Made by a program: the position numbers and the translations under genes. From Comamonas testosteroni (GTDB lineage Bacteria; Pseudomonadota; Gammaproteobacteria; Burkholderiales; Burkholderiaceae_C), in contig NZ_AWOR01000068.1 in the NCBI RefSeq assembly GCF_000761245.1, positions 186,001-250,000 of the forward strand: DNA of 64,000 nt, given 5' to 3'. Position 1 is the stretch's first letter, and each line of letters begins with the position of its first letter. The notes below the pieces were generated by a model. That model had not been told where the DNA came from. It did no database searches and was given only the letters and a program-made list of their open reading frames with translations. Positions 1 through 8,680 of the stretch are shown here, one piece after another.

Positions 1-39
1 GCCGCAGCCTTCGCGACCCCTCATCTCAGGGAGTGCCTT

Positions 40-924
40 ATGAACAGCATCCAGAACAGCACCGCCATGACCGGCGGCATCGGCGTGGCCCCCGTCGTCT
101 ATGGTCAGTCCGATCGTCCGCCACGCGGCGACTACACGCGTGCCCATGCAGACTACACCTGCACGCAGGACTATGCCGCCTACACCGAGGCCGAGCATGA
201 CACCTACCACCGCCTCTACGAGCGCCAATCCGCGCTGCTGCCGGGCCGCGCCAGCCAGCATTTCATCGACGCCCTGCCGTCGCTGGGCGCCAAGGAGCGC
301 ATTCCGCGCTTCGAGGAAATCAACGAGCGACTGTTCAAGGCCACGGGCTGGGAGATCGTCGGCGTTCCGGGTCTGATCCCCGAGGTACCGTTCTTCTCGC
401 TGCTGGCCCAGCGCAAATTTCCGGTCACGGACTGGATACGCAAGCCCGAGGAGTTCGAATACATCGTCGAGCCCGACATCTTTCACGACCTCTTCGGCCA
501 TGTGCCGCTGCTGTTCAACCCCGTCATGGCCGATTTCATCCAGGCCTACGGACAGGGCGGCCTCAAGGCCGCCGAGCTCGGTGCCTGCGAGATGCTGTCG
601 CGCCTGTACTGGTATACGGTGGAATTCGGTCTGATCCGTGAGAGCGGCGGCGTGCGCGCCTATGGCGCAGGCATTCTCAGCTCCGTGGGTGAGTTGGAGT
701 ACAGCGTCAACAGCCCGCTGCCGCATCGTCTGCCGCTGCAGCTGGAGCGCACCATGCGCACGCTCTACAAGATCGACACCTATCAGCAGACCTATTTCGT
801 GATCGACGACATGCCCCACCTGCTGAACCTGGCCGATACCGATTTTGCGCCTCTGTATGAGCAGCTGCGTCAGTTGCCCACCATTGGCGCCAAGGAGTTG
901 CTGCCCGGCGAGCAGCTGATTTAG
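40..924 (+). CDS. phhA: phenylalanine-4-hydroxylase
   Basis: Predicted to hydroxylate phenylalanine to tyrosine with tetrahydropterin and non-haem iron in the cytoplasm. The 294-residue protein has the short bacterial single-domain form, without the regulatory and tetramerisation regions of animal enzymes. The iron-binding facial triad is visible as His149 and His154 in PDIFHDLFGHVP and Glu195 in YWYTVEFGL. The ATG at 40 follows a CAGGGAG ribosome-binding site at about 28-34. No pterin carbinolamine dehydratase gene, its usual partner, is seen within the window; the region to the left is outside it. Assignment is firm from the motif set. Confidence 0.95.
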   Translation: MNSIQNSTAMTGGIGVAPVVYGQSDRPPRGDYTRAHADYTCTQDYAAYTEAEHDTYHRLYERQSALLPGRASQHFIDALPSLGAKERIPRFEEINERLFKATGWEIVGVPGLIPEVPFFSLLAQRKFPVTDWIRKPEEFEYIVEPDIFHDLFGHVPLLFNPVMADFIQAYGQGGLKAAELGACEMLSRLYWYTVEFGLIRESGGVRAYGAGILSSVGELEYSVNSPLPHRLPLQLERTMRTLYKIDTYQQTYFVIDDMPHLLNLADTDFAPLYEQLRQLPTIGAKELLPGEQLI

Positions 925-1165
925 TCAGCGGATGTATACCGGCACGCGCCCTGGCAAGCGCGAGGTCACGCGCCGAATTTTCAGACGGAAATTCGGCTCC
1001 ATCCCTTTTCAGCAAAGCGCATACAGCTCCATTTCCCATAGCATTCGATGCGCAATACCGGGGCTGCAAGCCCTGCTTGGCCCGGCTGCGCCCTGAAACC
1101 CTGCCCGCTGCATTGCACCTATAGTGAGCGCCAGAGGCAAACTGCCGCCCACTCACTTCTTCACA

Positions 1166-3613
1166 ATGCATTACCGCTGCAACCACCTGCTGCGCTGGCT
1201 TTTAGCGCTCCAACTTTGCATAGGTCTGGCCGTCGCGGCCGAGCTGCCTGCCAATGGCGATATCCAGACCACCTCCATCGCCCAGATTCAACAGGCATCG
1301 AACACACTGGACAAGGTACGCCAGTCGCTGGACGATGCCGACACCTCCGAAACGCTGCAGGCCCTGTCCGAAAAAGCCCTGCAGTCCAAACGCGATGCCG
1401 ACAATGCCGTCACTGCGCTGGAGCCGCTGCTCAAGCAGATCGATGCCCGCATTGCCCAGCTGGGGCCGGTAGCCGAAGGCAGTGAGGAGTCCCCCGAACT
1501 GAGCCTGCAGCGCAAGGATCTGGCGCAGCAGCACAGCGAGCTGGACTCTGCGCTCAAGCGCGGCAAGCTGTTGTCCATGGAGGCCAAGCAGACCACGGAC
1601 AGCATCGAGAAAATCCGTACCCAGCAGTTCAACGCGCAGATCGCCCGCAAGGTGGCGTCCCCGCTGTCGCCTTCGCTGTGGAAGCAGTTTGCCGAGCATC
1701 TGCCGACCGACCTGCAACGCATTGCAGCCCTTGCACGCCAGGGCCAGGCCAGCTTTGCAGCAGCCATAGCCGAGCATGGCTGGTCGGCCACGCTGACCGG
1801 CATTGCCCTGGCGCTGTTTGTGATGTTTCCGCTGCGCATCGGCCTGCGCTATGCGGGCCGAAAATTTGCGGCCTCCGAACGCGCGCCCAACGGGCGGCTG
1901 CGCCGCACGGGTCTGGCCGTCTGGATGCTGGTAGTGGGCACGGCCCTACCCGGCCTGGCCAGTCTGATATTCATCGAGAGCCTGCGCTCCATAGACGCGA
2001 TTGCACCGCGCCTGCAGACCGTGGCCGATGCCTGGATTCAATCCTCATTTGTCGCGGCCTTCTTCCTCTCCGTCAGCGCCTGCCTGCTGGTGCCAAAGCG
2101 TCCGACCTGGCGACTGCTCAACATCGACGACATTGCCGCCCCTGCGCTCACACGCTTTGCCTGGGGAGCCGCCGGTCTGACCTGGTTTTCCATGATGCTC
2201 AACGCGGTGGACATTGCCGCACGCACCAGCGCCGTCAGCAGCGTGGCCCTGGACGGACTGATTGCACTGATCTATGCCGTGCTCATCATGTCGGTGCTGA
2301 TGGTCATCAACAAGCAGCGCAAGCGCCAGCAACTGGCCGAGCGCGAGAAAGCCGCCCACCATGGTGACGATTACCGACCTGCGACCACCAGCCGCTGGCT
2401 GATGCTGGCCTGGCTGGGTGGGCATCTGACGGTGCTGGCCGCACTGATCGCGGCGCTGATCGGCTATCTGAACTTTTCGGTCTTCGCGGCCACGCAAATG
2501 GTCTGGATCACGGTGGTGGTTCTGGCCACCTCGCTGCTGATGAAGTTTGCCGACGACCTCTTTACCTGGCTGTGCTCCAGCGAGAGCCGTATCGGCCAGG
2601 GCTTCGCTGCCGGCACGGGGCTCAAGCCCTCGCGTCTGGAGCAGGTCGGCGTGCTGCTGTCGGCCTTCACGCGTGTCTGTCTGTTGCTGCTGGGGCTGAT
2701 GGCGCTGATCGCGCCCTTTGGCAACTCCAGCAGCCTGATCGTGCTGGCCGATACGCTGACCAACGGCCTGCCCGTGGGCGACTCCTTCCTGCGTCCCATG
2801 ACGATTTTGCGCGGCCTGCTGGTGCTGGTGGCGGGACTGACGCTGTTTGGTGCCTTGCAGCACTGGCTGGTGGAGACCTTTCTGCCCAAGACCGAGCTGG
2901 ACATCGGCGCACGCAACTCCATCAGCACCGTGGCCCGCTACACCGGCATTTTGCTGTCCGGCCTGTGGACGCTGGCGGCCCTGGGCATAGGCTTCGAAAA
3001 AGTGGCTTTGCTGGCCAGCGCCTTGTCCGTCGGCATCGGCTTCGGCCTGCAGGCCATCACGCAGAACTTTGTCTCGGGCCTGATTCTGCTGGCCGAGCGC
3101 CCCGTGAAGCTGGGCGACCGCGTGCGCATCGGCGATCAGGTCGGCGACATCCGCCGCATCAGCGTGCGCGCCACCGAGATCCAGACCGATGACAAATCCA
3201 CCGTCATCGTGCCCAACTCGGAGTTCATCACCAAGTCCGTGCAGAACCTGACCATGGATGGCGCGCTGGGCCGCATCTCGATCGCGTTCTCGGTGCCGCT
3301 GAACACCGATATCGTCAAGCTGCGCGAGGTACTGCTGGGCCTTTATGCCGAGCATGAGGCCGTGCTGAGCACCCCGGCCCCTTCAATGTATGTGGACTCC
3401 ATCAATGGCAGCGTGGTCAACATCACCAGCTTCGGCCATGTCTCGAGCTCGCGCAATGTCTACAGCACGCGCAGCGACCTGCTGTTCGGGCTGCTGCAGC
3501 GCTGCGCCGAGCAGAAGATCGCCCTGGTCTCCGCCACCGACATCCACCTGATTCAGGATCCGCAGGCCCGTGCCCCGGCATCGGCTGCCGAGGCACCTGC
3601 CTCGGCGGCCTGA
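1166..3613 (+). CDS. large MscS-family mechanosensitive channel with periplasmic N-terminal domain
   Basis: Predicted inner-membrane small-conductance mechanosensitive channel that releases solutes on hypo-osmotic shock. About 815 residues: a signal peptide (first ~25), a coiled-coil-prone periplasmic part up to ~residue 190 (DUF3772-like), many membrane segments, then the MscS pore helix and beta domain near residues 600-710, recognised by GIGFGLQAITQNFVSG, RPVKLGDRVRIG and VPNSEFI. An in-frame GTG lies upstream at 1124, but the ATG at 1166 is followed at once by a typical signal peptide and is preferred. The architecture resembles YbdG/MscM-type large paralogues rather than the minimal MscS. 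The last 61 bases overlap the end of the convergent hydrolase gene. Confidence 0.85.
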   Translation: MHYRCNHLLRWLLALQLCIGLAVAAELPANGDIQTTSIAQIQQASNTLDKVRQSLDDADTSETLQALSEKALQSKRDADNAVTALEPLLKQIDARIAQLGPVAEGSEESPELSLQRKDLAQQHSELDSALKRGKLLSMEAKQTTDSIEKIRTQQFNAQIARKVASPLSPSLWKQFAEHLPTDLQRIAALARQGQASFAAAIAEHGWSATLTGIALALFVMFPLRIGLRYAGRKFAASERAPNGRLRRTGLAVWMLVVGTALPGLASLIFIESLRSIDAIAPRLQTVADAWIQSSFVAAFFLSVSACLLVPKRPTWRLLNIDDIAAPALTRFAWGAAGLTWFSMMLNAVDIAARTSAVSSVALDGLIALIYAVLIMSVLMVINKQRKRQQLAEREKAAHHGDDYRPATTSRWLMLAWLGGHLTVLAALIAALIGYLNFSVFAATQMVWITVVVLATSLLMKFADDLFTWLCSSESRIGQGFAAGTGLKPSRLEQVGVLLSAFTRVCLLLLGLMALIAPFGNSSSLIVLADTLTNGLPVGDSFLRPMTILRGLLVLVAGLTLFGALQHWLVETFLPKTELDIGARNSISTVARYTGILLSGLWTLAALGIGFEKVALLASALSVGIGFGLQAITQNFVSGLILLAERPVKLGDRVRIGDQVGDIRRISVRATEIQTDDKSTVIVPNSEFITKSVQNLTMDGALGRISIAFSVPLNTDIVKLREVLLGLYAEHEAVLSTPAPSMYVDSINGSVVNITSFGHVSSSRNVYSTRSDLLFGLLQRCAEQKIALVSATDIHLIQDPQARAPASAAEAPASAA

Positions 3614-4587
3614 TACCGCTGCTGCAGTCGCTCCTGCAGTTGCGCGTGCAGCTGCAGGCAGTGCTGCCAGACCCGCGCATCAAACAGCAGCTGCATATGC
3701 GCTGCATCGTCGACCTGATGGCGCTGCGCATTCGGCAGGACAGCCAGATCGGGCGGAAAGACGATGTTGTCGCTGCTGCTGCACCAGCAGCTGAATGACA
3801 CATCCTCGGGCGGCGGCCCCAGCCGCTGCAGCCAGTCGCTGCCCTCGCGCATCTCCACGGCCGGCAGGCGCTGCGCAAACCGCGCCAGCCAGGCGCCGCC
3901 ATGCGGCGTGGCCACGGTGACCACATGGGCCGCATGGCGCGCGCTCTCACCGGCATCAAGCCGCTTGAGCCAGGCCCGCACCACCAGACCGCCCATGCTG
4001 TGCGCAACCAGAAGAGGGGCACAGCCGGTTTGCTGGACCATGGCTTTCACGCATCTGTCGAGATCGTCCACCATGGCGTCGACAGGGCTGCCATGCGCGG
4101 GCTCCAGCGTCATGGCCATGCAGGCAATGCCGCGCGACTTAAGCCTGCGCAGCCAGACGGTCCACACGCCACGGTTGCAGAAATAGCCGTGCACCAGCAC
4201 CACGCCCACCTGCCCTTGCACCTGCCCTTGCACTGGCCCTTGCACCTGCTTGCCCTCGCGATCCACAGGCACTCCATCTGGCTCGGCATGTTCGCCAAAA
4301 GGAATCTGCCAGCCAAACAACCGCCAGGCCCAGCGCCACTCCGACAGCCAGGCGCGCAGCGCAATCATGGCGGATGGCAGCGGCACACCGCGGCGGCGCA
4401 GCACCATGCGCATCATCAGCATCTGCGTGCCCAGCTGCAGTCCGGCACCGCCCGCAATCAGGGCTGCGCCGGCCAAGGCCGTCGCGACCGAGCGCGGCCA
4501 CCAATAGCCGCACCAGAGCAGCAGCGCCAGCCAGCTGCCCATCACCACTGCGCGCCAGAACCAAGTATTCAAAGCCTGCACCTCCAA
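3553..4587 (-). CDS. membrane-anchored alpha/beta hydrolase (lipase-like)
   Basis: Predicted esterase or lipase of the alpha/beta hydrolase fold. The 344-residue protein begins with one or two hydrophobic segments (about residues 10-60), then the oxyanion-hole strand VVLVHGYF (129-136), the nucleophile elbow AHSMGG (Ser197) and a late His297; Asp273 could be the acid of the triad. A Gln-Gly-Val repeat (QVQGPVQGQVQGQ, about 114-126) precedes the first core strand and is encoded by a 12-bp DNA repeat. The substrate cannot be told. The gene converges on the channel gene and the two coding regions overlap by 61 bases. Confidence 0.75.
   Translation of the reverse strand: MEVQALNTWFWRAVVMGSWLALLLWCGYWWPRSVATALAGAALIAGGAGLQLGTQMLMMRMVLRRRGVPLPSAMIALRAWLSEWRWAWRLFGWQIPFGEHAEPDGVPVDREGKQVQGPVQGQVQGQVGVVLVHGYFCNRGVWTVWLRRLKSRGIACMAMTLEPAHGSPVDAMVDDLDRCVKAMVQQTGCAPLLVAHSMGGLVVRAWLKRLDAGESARHAAHVVTVATPHGGAWLARFAQRLPAVEMREGSDWLQRLGPPPEDVSFSCWCSSSDNIVFPPDLAVLPNAQRHQVDDAAHMQLLFDARVWQHCLQLHAQLQERLQQRYQAAEAGASAADAGARACGS
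4211..4252 (-). repeat. 12-bp tandem repeat inside the hydrolase gene
   Basis: About three and a half copies of a 12-base unit (TGCCCTTGCACC on the plus strand) in tandem. It encodes alternating Val-Gln-Gly-Gln type residues. Because the unit is a multiple of three, copy-number change would lengthen or shorten the linker without breaking the frame. Confidence 0.8.
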
Positions 4588-4757
4588 GCACTAGCGTAGC
4601 AAGCATGCCGCTCAGCGCCTAGGACAAGCCCCCGTAGACCCTGACAGAGCGCATCCGCAGAATCAGCCGCAGCGCAGTTTTTGCACGCTGGCTTTCTTTG
4701 TTCAACCCGCCGCCCGCTTCCCTGGACGACGAGCGGCTTCTGCAAGGTACCTCTTCT

Positions 4758-6467
4758 ATGGACGCTGCCGCTCCCTGGTTCAAGAACTATCCGCCCAATG
4801 TGCCGCACGATGTACAGCCCGAGCAGTACCGCTCGCTGGTACATCTGCTCGAAGAAGCCTTTTCCCAGCATGCGCAGCGGCCGTTTTCCGTCTGCATGGA
4901 CCGCTGGATGAGCTATGCTGAGCTGGAGAAGCTATCCGCACAGATGGGGGCCTGGCTGCAGGGCCTGGGCCTGGAGCCAGGGGCACGCGTAGCCATCATG
5001 CTGCCCAATGTGCCGCAGTTCGCCGTCAGCATGGCCGGCGTGCTGCGCGCAGGCTTTACCTGCGTCAACGTCAACCCGCTCTACACCGCGCGCGAGCTCG
5101 AGCATCAGCTCAAGGACTCGGGTGCCACGGCCATTATCATCCTGGAGAACTTTGCCCACACCCTGGCCCAGGTGCTGGAGCGCAGCCATATCCGCCATAT
5201 CTGCCTGACCAGCATGGGCGATCTGCTCGGTGGCCTGTACGGCAGCTGGATCACCTTTGCCGTGCGCCACCTGGCCAAGATGGTGCCGGCCTTTGACCTG
5301 CCCCTTGGTTCGGATTCAGGCGCCGGCAGCCAGCCGCGCCAGGTCACCCAGTTCAGCAAGGCCCTAGCCGAGGGCGCTGGACGCAAGCTCATCCCCAGCA
5401 CGGCCACGCTGGACTCGATTGCCTTTCTGCAATACACGGGCGGCACAACAGGCCTGTCCAAGGGGGCAGTACTGACCCATCGCAATATCGTCGCCGCCAC
5501 GCTGCAGGCCCATACCTGGTTCACCCCTGCGCTGGAAGGCAGGGTCAAGGCCAATGAAACCCATATCGTGGCGGCCTTGCCGCTCTATCACATCTTCGCG
5601 CTCACCGTGAGTCTGTTCGCCATGCGACTGGGCGGCAGCCTCAGTCTGATCCCCAACCCACGCGATATCCCGAAATTTGTGAAGGTGCTCAAGAAGCGGC
5701 CCTTCCATGTGCTGCCTGCCGTGAACACCTTGTTCAATGCGCTGCTCAACAACCCGGAGTTCCGCCAGCTCGATTTCTCTCAGTTGTTCATCTCCCAGGC
5801 CGGCGGCATGGCGGCGTCCGAAGGCACGGCGCGCCAGTGGCAGCAGGCCACGGGCTGCGCCATGATTGAAGGCTGGGGCATGAGCGAGACCTGCGCCATA
5901 GGCACGAACAATCCCGTCACCAACAAGGAGTTCACCGGCACCATAGGCCTGCCTCTGCCCAGCATCTCGGTCGCCATCAAGGACGATGAAGGCCGCAACC
6001 TGCCCAACGGCCAGGCGGGAGAGCTGTGCATCAAGGGGCCCAACGTCATGCACAGCTACTACAACCAGCCTGCAGAGACCGCCAAGGCCTTCACGGCCGA
6101 TGGCTATATGCGCACCGGCGATATCGGTGTGCTGGACGACGAGGGATACACCCGCATCATCGACCGCAAGAAGGACATGATGGTGGTCAGCGGCTTCAAC
6201 GTCTATCCGAACGAGCTGGAAAACGTCATCTCCATGTGCCCCGGCGTGCTCGAATGCGCAGCCGTGGGCGTCAAGGACGATCAGCAGGGCGAATCGATCA
6301 AGGTCTATGTGGTGCGCAGCGACCCCTCGCTGACGGAAGACCGGGTCATGCGCTACTGCCAGGAGCAACTGACAGGCTACAAGCGACCACGCTATATCGA
6401 GTTCCGCGACGAGCTGCCCAAGACCAATGTGGGCAAGATCCTGCGGCGCGAGCTGCGGTCGAACTGA
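4758..6467 (+). CDS. fadD: long-chain acyl-CoA synthetase (AMP-forming)
   Basis: Activates fatty acids to acyl-CoA via an acyl-adenylate, feeding beta-oxidation. With the ATG at 4758 the protein has 569 residues, close to the usual FadD length; a TTG 60 bases upstream is in frame but less likely. Visible motifs are the phosphate-binding loop YTGGTTGLSKGA (from residue 226), the AMP-binding TGDIG, IDRKKDM (Asp469 region) and the C-terminal PKTNVGKILRREL, in which Lys560 is the expected catalytic lysine. It is a single gene between the divergent hydrolase and the tRNA pair. The chain-length range cannot be read from the sequence, so other acyl-CoA ligase subfamilies remain possible. Confidence 0.9.
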   Translation: MDAAAPWFKNYPPNVPHDVQPEQYRSLVHLLEEAFSQHAQRPFSVCMDRWMSYAELEKLSAQMGAWLQGLGLEPGARVAIMLPNVPQFAVSMAGVLRAGFTCVNVNPLYTARELEHQLKDSGATAIIILENFAHTLAQVLERSHIRHICLTSMGDLLGGLYGSWITFAVRHLAKMVPAFDLPLGSDSGAGSQPRQVTQFSKALAEGAGRKLIPSTATLDSIAFLQYTGGTTGLSKGAVLTHRNIVAATLQAHTWFTPALEGRVKANETHIVAALPLYHIFALTVSLFAMRLGGSLSLIPNPRDIPKFVKVLKKRPFHVLPAVNTLFNALLNNPEFRQLDFSQLFISQAGGMAASEGTARQWQQATGCAMIEGWGMSETCAIGTNNPVTNKEFTGTIGLPLPSISVAIKDDEGRNLPNGQAGELCIKGPNVMHSYYNQPAETAKAFTADGYMRTGDIGVLDDEGYTRIIDRKKDMMVVSGFNVYPNELENVISMCPGVLECAAVGVKDDQQGESIKVYVVRSDPSLTEDRVMRYCQEQLTGYKRPRYIEFRDELPKTNVGKILRRELRSN

Positions 6468-6517
6468 GTTTTTTCAGAAAATTTACGAGTTTTCCCGAAG
6501 ACTTCCAAAGTTGCTGC

Positions 6518-6523
6518 TAGAAT
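6518..6523 (+). promoter_or_regulatory. possible -10 box of the tRNA-Val pair
   Basis: TAGAAT lies ten bases before the first tRNA in an AT-rich stretch after fadD. No convincing -35 hexamer is seen, so this is tentative. Confidence 0.35.
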
Positions 6524-6533
6524 TGCGGTCTTC

Positions 6534-6608
6534 GGGTGATTAGCTCAGCGGTAGAGCACTGCCTTCACACGGCAGGGGTCACATGTTCGATCCATGTATC
6601 ACCCACCA
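6534..6608 (+). tRNA. tRNA-Val (anticodon CAC), copy 1
   Basis: A 75-base cloverleaf including an encoded CCA end. The acceptor stem GGGTGAT pairs with ATCACCC. The anticodon stem CTGCC/GGCAG encloses the loop TTCACAC with anticodon CAC, reading GUG valine codons; discriminator A73 agrees with valine identity. The T loop TTCGATC is canonical. It differs from copy 2 only in two acceptor-stem base pairs. Confidence 0.95.
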
Positions 6609-6614
6609 GTTAAA

Positions 6615-6689
6615 GCGCGATTAGCTCAGCGGTAGAGCACTGCCTTCACACGGCAGGGGTCACATGTTCGATCCATGTATCGCGCACCA
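6615..6689 (+). tRNA. tRNA-Val (anticodon CAC), copy 2
   Basis: A 75-base cloverleaf six bases after copy 1, also with an encoded CCA end and anticodon CAC. The body is identical to copy 1. The acceptor stem is GCGCGAT/ATCGCGC, so pairs 2:71 and 4:69 are changed by compensatory substitutions. The two are probably cotranscribed and end at the terminator that follows. Confidence 0.95.
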
Positions 6690-6693
6690 GACA

Positions 6694-6727
6694 AAGCCTC
6701 TTGAATTTCGGTTCAAGAGGCTTTTTC
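6694..6727 (+). terminator. Rho-independent terminator after the tRNA pair
   Basis: A perfect 12-bp stem, AAGCCTCTTGAA / TTCAAGAGGCTT, with a six-base loop, followed by a T-rich run. Confidence 0.9.
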
Positions 6728-6847
6728 TTTGCCCGCACGGCAGACCGCCCCCTCTTTTGGAGGATGCCTGCCCACCGATACGGCTTGCATAATGGTCTTC
6801 AGAGACAAACTGCGCACACGCCGCAGCATTCACAAGAAGACATTGCC

Positions 6848-7300
6848 ATGAGCCACACCGCCACCCTGGTCTGGGGAGACCATCTGCTCATGGGCCACGG
6901 GCCCATGGACGAGCTGCACGAGGAATTCGTCAAGCTGATTGCCCTGCTGCAAACCGCCGAAGACAGCGAGCTGCCCAGTCTGCTGCAAGCCATGCAGACC
7001 CATCTGCAGCACCACTTTGCCGAAGAGGACCAGTGGATGCTGAGTACCGCCTTCCCTCCGCGCGACTGCCATATCGACGAGCATGCGGCCGTGCTCAAGT
7101 CCGTGGCAGAAGTCCGCGTCAAGCTCGCCGAAGGCAATGTCGCCCTTTGCCGCGATCTGACCAAAGCCCTGGCGGACTGGTTTCCCGGCCACGCCACGCA
7201 TCTCGATTCGGCCCTGGCTCACTGGCTGTCCAAGCAGCGCTTTGGCGGCAAGCCCGTGGTGATTCGCCGCAACATCCTGTCTTCGGCCGAGTCGCACTGA
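6848..7300 (+). CDS. hemerythrin domain protein
   Basis: A 150-residue single-domain hemerythrin, expected to bind O2 or act in oxygen, NO or iron sensing through a di-iron site. The four-helix ligand pattern is visible: His24 in DELHEEF, His56 and Glu60 in HHFAEED, His75 and His79 in HIDEH, and His115 with Asp120 in HATHLD. The ATG at 6848 is chosen because the protein then begins just ahead of the first hemerythrin helix; the reading frame stays open upstream through the tRNA terminator, which cannot be coding. A 10-bp tandem repeat begins at its stop codon. Confidence 0.85.
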   Translation: MSHTATLVWGDHLLMGHGPMDELHEEFVKLIALLQTAEDSELPSLLQAMQTHLQHHFAEEDQWMLSTAFPPRDCHIDEHAAVLKSVAEVRVKLAEGNVALCRDLTKALADWFPGHATHLDSALAHWLSKQRFGGKPVVIRRNILSSAESH

Positions 7301-7356
7301 GCAGCACTGAGCAGCACTGAGCAGCACTGAGCAGCACTGAGCAGCACCGAGCAGCC
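7301..7356 (+). repeat. 10-bp tandem repeat (GCAGCACTGA) after the hemerythrin gene
   Basis: Five consecutive copies of GCAGCACTGA, the last with one change, plus a partial sixth unit. It begins directly after the TGA stop and fills most of the gap to the next gene. A likely site of slippage-driven length variation. Confidence 0.9.
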
Positions 7357-7434
7357 CGCCCGCGCGACAGCTGCACGATGAGCGGCCTGCTAGGCTTGAG
7401 CAAAACACAAAGCACCGCACAGGAGACCAGCCCG

Positions 7435-8397
7435 ATGAATGCATCCCCGGCAATGCATGTCCCACTGCCGCCCGGCATGACCGTGCTGGAGCGCGGCTGG
7501 CTGTCGGCCAACAACATCGTCTTTGCCGCGCAGGCCGGCGATGCCGAAGGCGCTGCCGTCATCGACACCGGCTATGTCACGCATAGCGCGCAAACACTGG
7601 CGCTGATCGAAAGCACGCTGGCAGGTCAGCCGCTGGCGCGCATTCTCAACACCCATCTGCACAGCGACCATTGCGGCGGCAATGCCGCACTGCAGCTGGC
7701 TTATCCACAGGTGCAGACCTTCATCGCACCGGGCCAGGCCGAGCAGGTACGCCGCTGGGAGGAAGCCGCCCTCAGCTACGCCCCCACGGGCCAGGAATGC
7801 CCGCGCTTTGCCATCACGGGACTGCTGCAGCCAGGCAGCACGGTACGCCTGTCGGGCCGCGACTGGCAGATCCATGCAGCCCCCGGCCATGATCCGCATT
7901 CGGTGATTCTGTTCGAGCCCGACAGCCGCATCCTGATCTCTGCCGATGCGCTATGGGAAAACGGCTTTGGCGTGGTCTTCCCCGAGATCGAAGGCATTGC
8001 CGCCTTTGACGAGGTCGCCGCGACCCTGGACGTGATCGAGCGCCTGGAGCCCCGCCTTGTCGTGCCCGGACACGGCGGCTTGTTTGGCGATGTGCAGGCG
8101 GCTCTGGGCATTGCCCGCAAGCGGCTGGCCGGCTTTGTCCAGGCGCCGCAGCGCCATGCCAGCTATGCCGCCAAGGTGCTGCTCAAATACAAGCTGCTGG
8201 AGTGGCAAAGCATCAAAGTGCAGGATCTGCAGCGCTGGATTCATGCCACCCCCTATTTCGGCATCCTGCACCAAAGCTACTTTGGTGAACAAACGGAACA
8301 GCAATGGCTGGACAGCCTGATCGCAGGCCTGGTTGCCAGCGGCGCGGCCGAGCTGCAGCGCGATGCGACCGGCGCCCCCGTCCTGCTCAATCAATAA
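7435..8397 (+). CDS. MBL-fold metallo-hydrolase
   Basis: A 320-residue metallo-beta-lactamase-fold hydrolase with the zinc motif THLHSDHCGG (His74, His76, Asp78, His79), a later Asp in LISADALW and a His in PGHGG. The start at 7435 is preceded by AGGAG at 7422-7426. The C-terminal ~100 residues form a helical extension that fits a winged-helix tail seen in some MBL proteins. The substrate is unknown; it is not clearly a glyoxalase II or lactonase. It lies alone between the repeat and the convergent small membrane protein. Confidence 0.8.
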   Translation: MNASPAMHVPLPPGMTVLERGWLSANNIVFAAQAGDAEGAAVIDTGYVTHSAQTLALIESTLAGQPLARILNTHLHSDHCGGNAALQLAYPQVQTFIAPGQAEQVRRWEEAALSYAPTGQECPRFAITGLLQPGSTVRLSGRDWQIHAAPGHDPHSVILFEPDSRILISADALWENGFGVVFPEIEGIAAFDEVAATLDVIERLEPRLVVPGHGGLFGDVQAALGIARKRLAGFVQAPQRHASYAAKVLLKYKLLEWQSIKVQDLQRWIHATPYFGILHQSYFGEQTEQQWLDSLIAGLVASGAAELQRDATGAPVLLNQ

Positions 8398-8404
8398 GGC
8401 ACGC

Positions 8405-8680
8405 TCAGGGCTGCACTGTGGCGGCAACCAGCCGCATGACCAGCGGACGCACCAGCACCACGCATGCAAAGGCCGAAGGCATGGCCAGCGCATAGGCCTT
8501 GAGCACCCGCCACCCGTAGCCTGCGCCCAGGCCGCCGTTGGCAGCCACGATGATGCAGCACATGAAGAACGCCATGATCAGCGCCATGTAGAAGGCAAAC
8601 ACCAGGGGCGTGTGGCGCTTGTGCAGCTTGCGACGCCGTATTGCTGCGGATCGCGAAGGCCGGCTTCCCTCTTCAGTCAT
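8405..8680 (-). CDS. small DUF2798-like membrane protein
   Basis: A 91-residue protein with two hydrophobic segments (about residues 24-48 and 58-85) separated by a short loop with NGG, resembling DUF2798 proteins. The basic N-terminus suggests an inside start. Its ATG overlaps the end of the upstream siderophore-interacting protein gene by eight bases, so the two are translationally coupled. The function is not known; the pairing suggests a role linked to iron or redox stress. Confidence 0.7.
   Translation of the reverse strand: MTEEGSRPSRSAAIRRRKLHKRHTPLVFAFYMALIMAFFMCCIIVAANGGLGAGYGWRVLKAYALAMPSAFACVVLVRPLVMRLVAATVQP

Noticed and set aside
2045-3355. Long antisense open frame opposite the MscS gene
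   Set aside because: GC-rich codon bias leaves opposite frames open; the product is His/Gln-rich with no domain, and the sense gene has clear MscS motifs.
6534-6689. tRNA pair as an integration site for a mobile island
   Set aside because: No integrase gene or repeat of the tRNA 3' end is seen downstream; the flanking genes are ordinary chromosomal genes.
7301-7356. Decamer array as a CRISPR
   Set aside because: Units are contiguous 10-mers with no spacers, and no cas genes are present.
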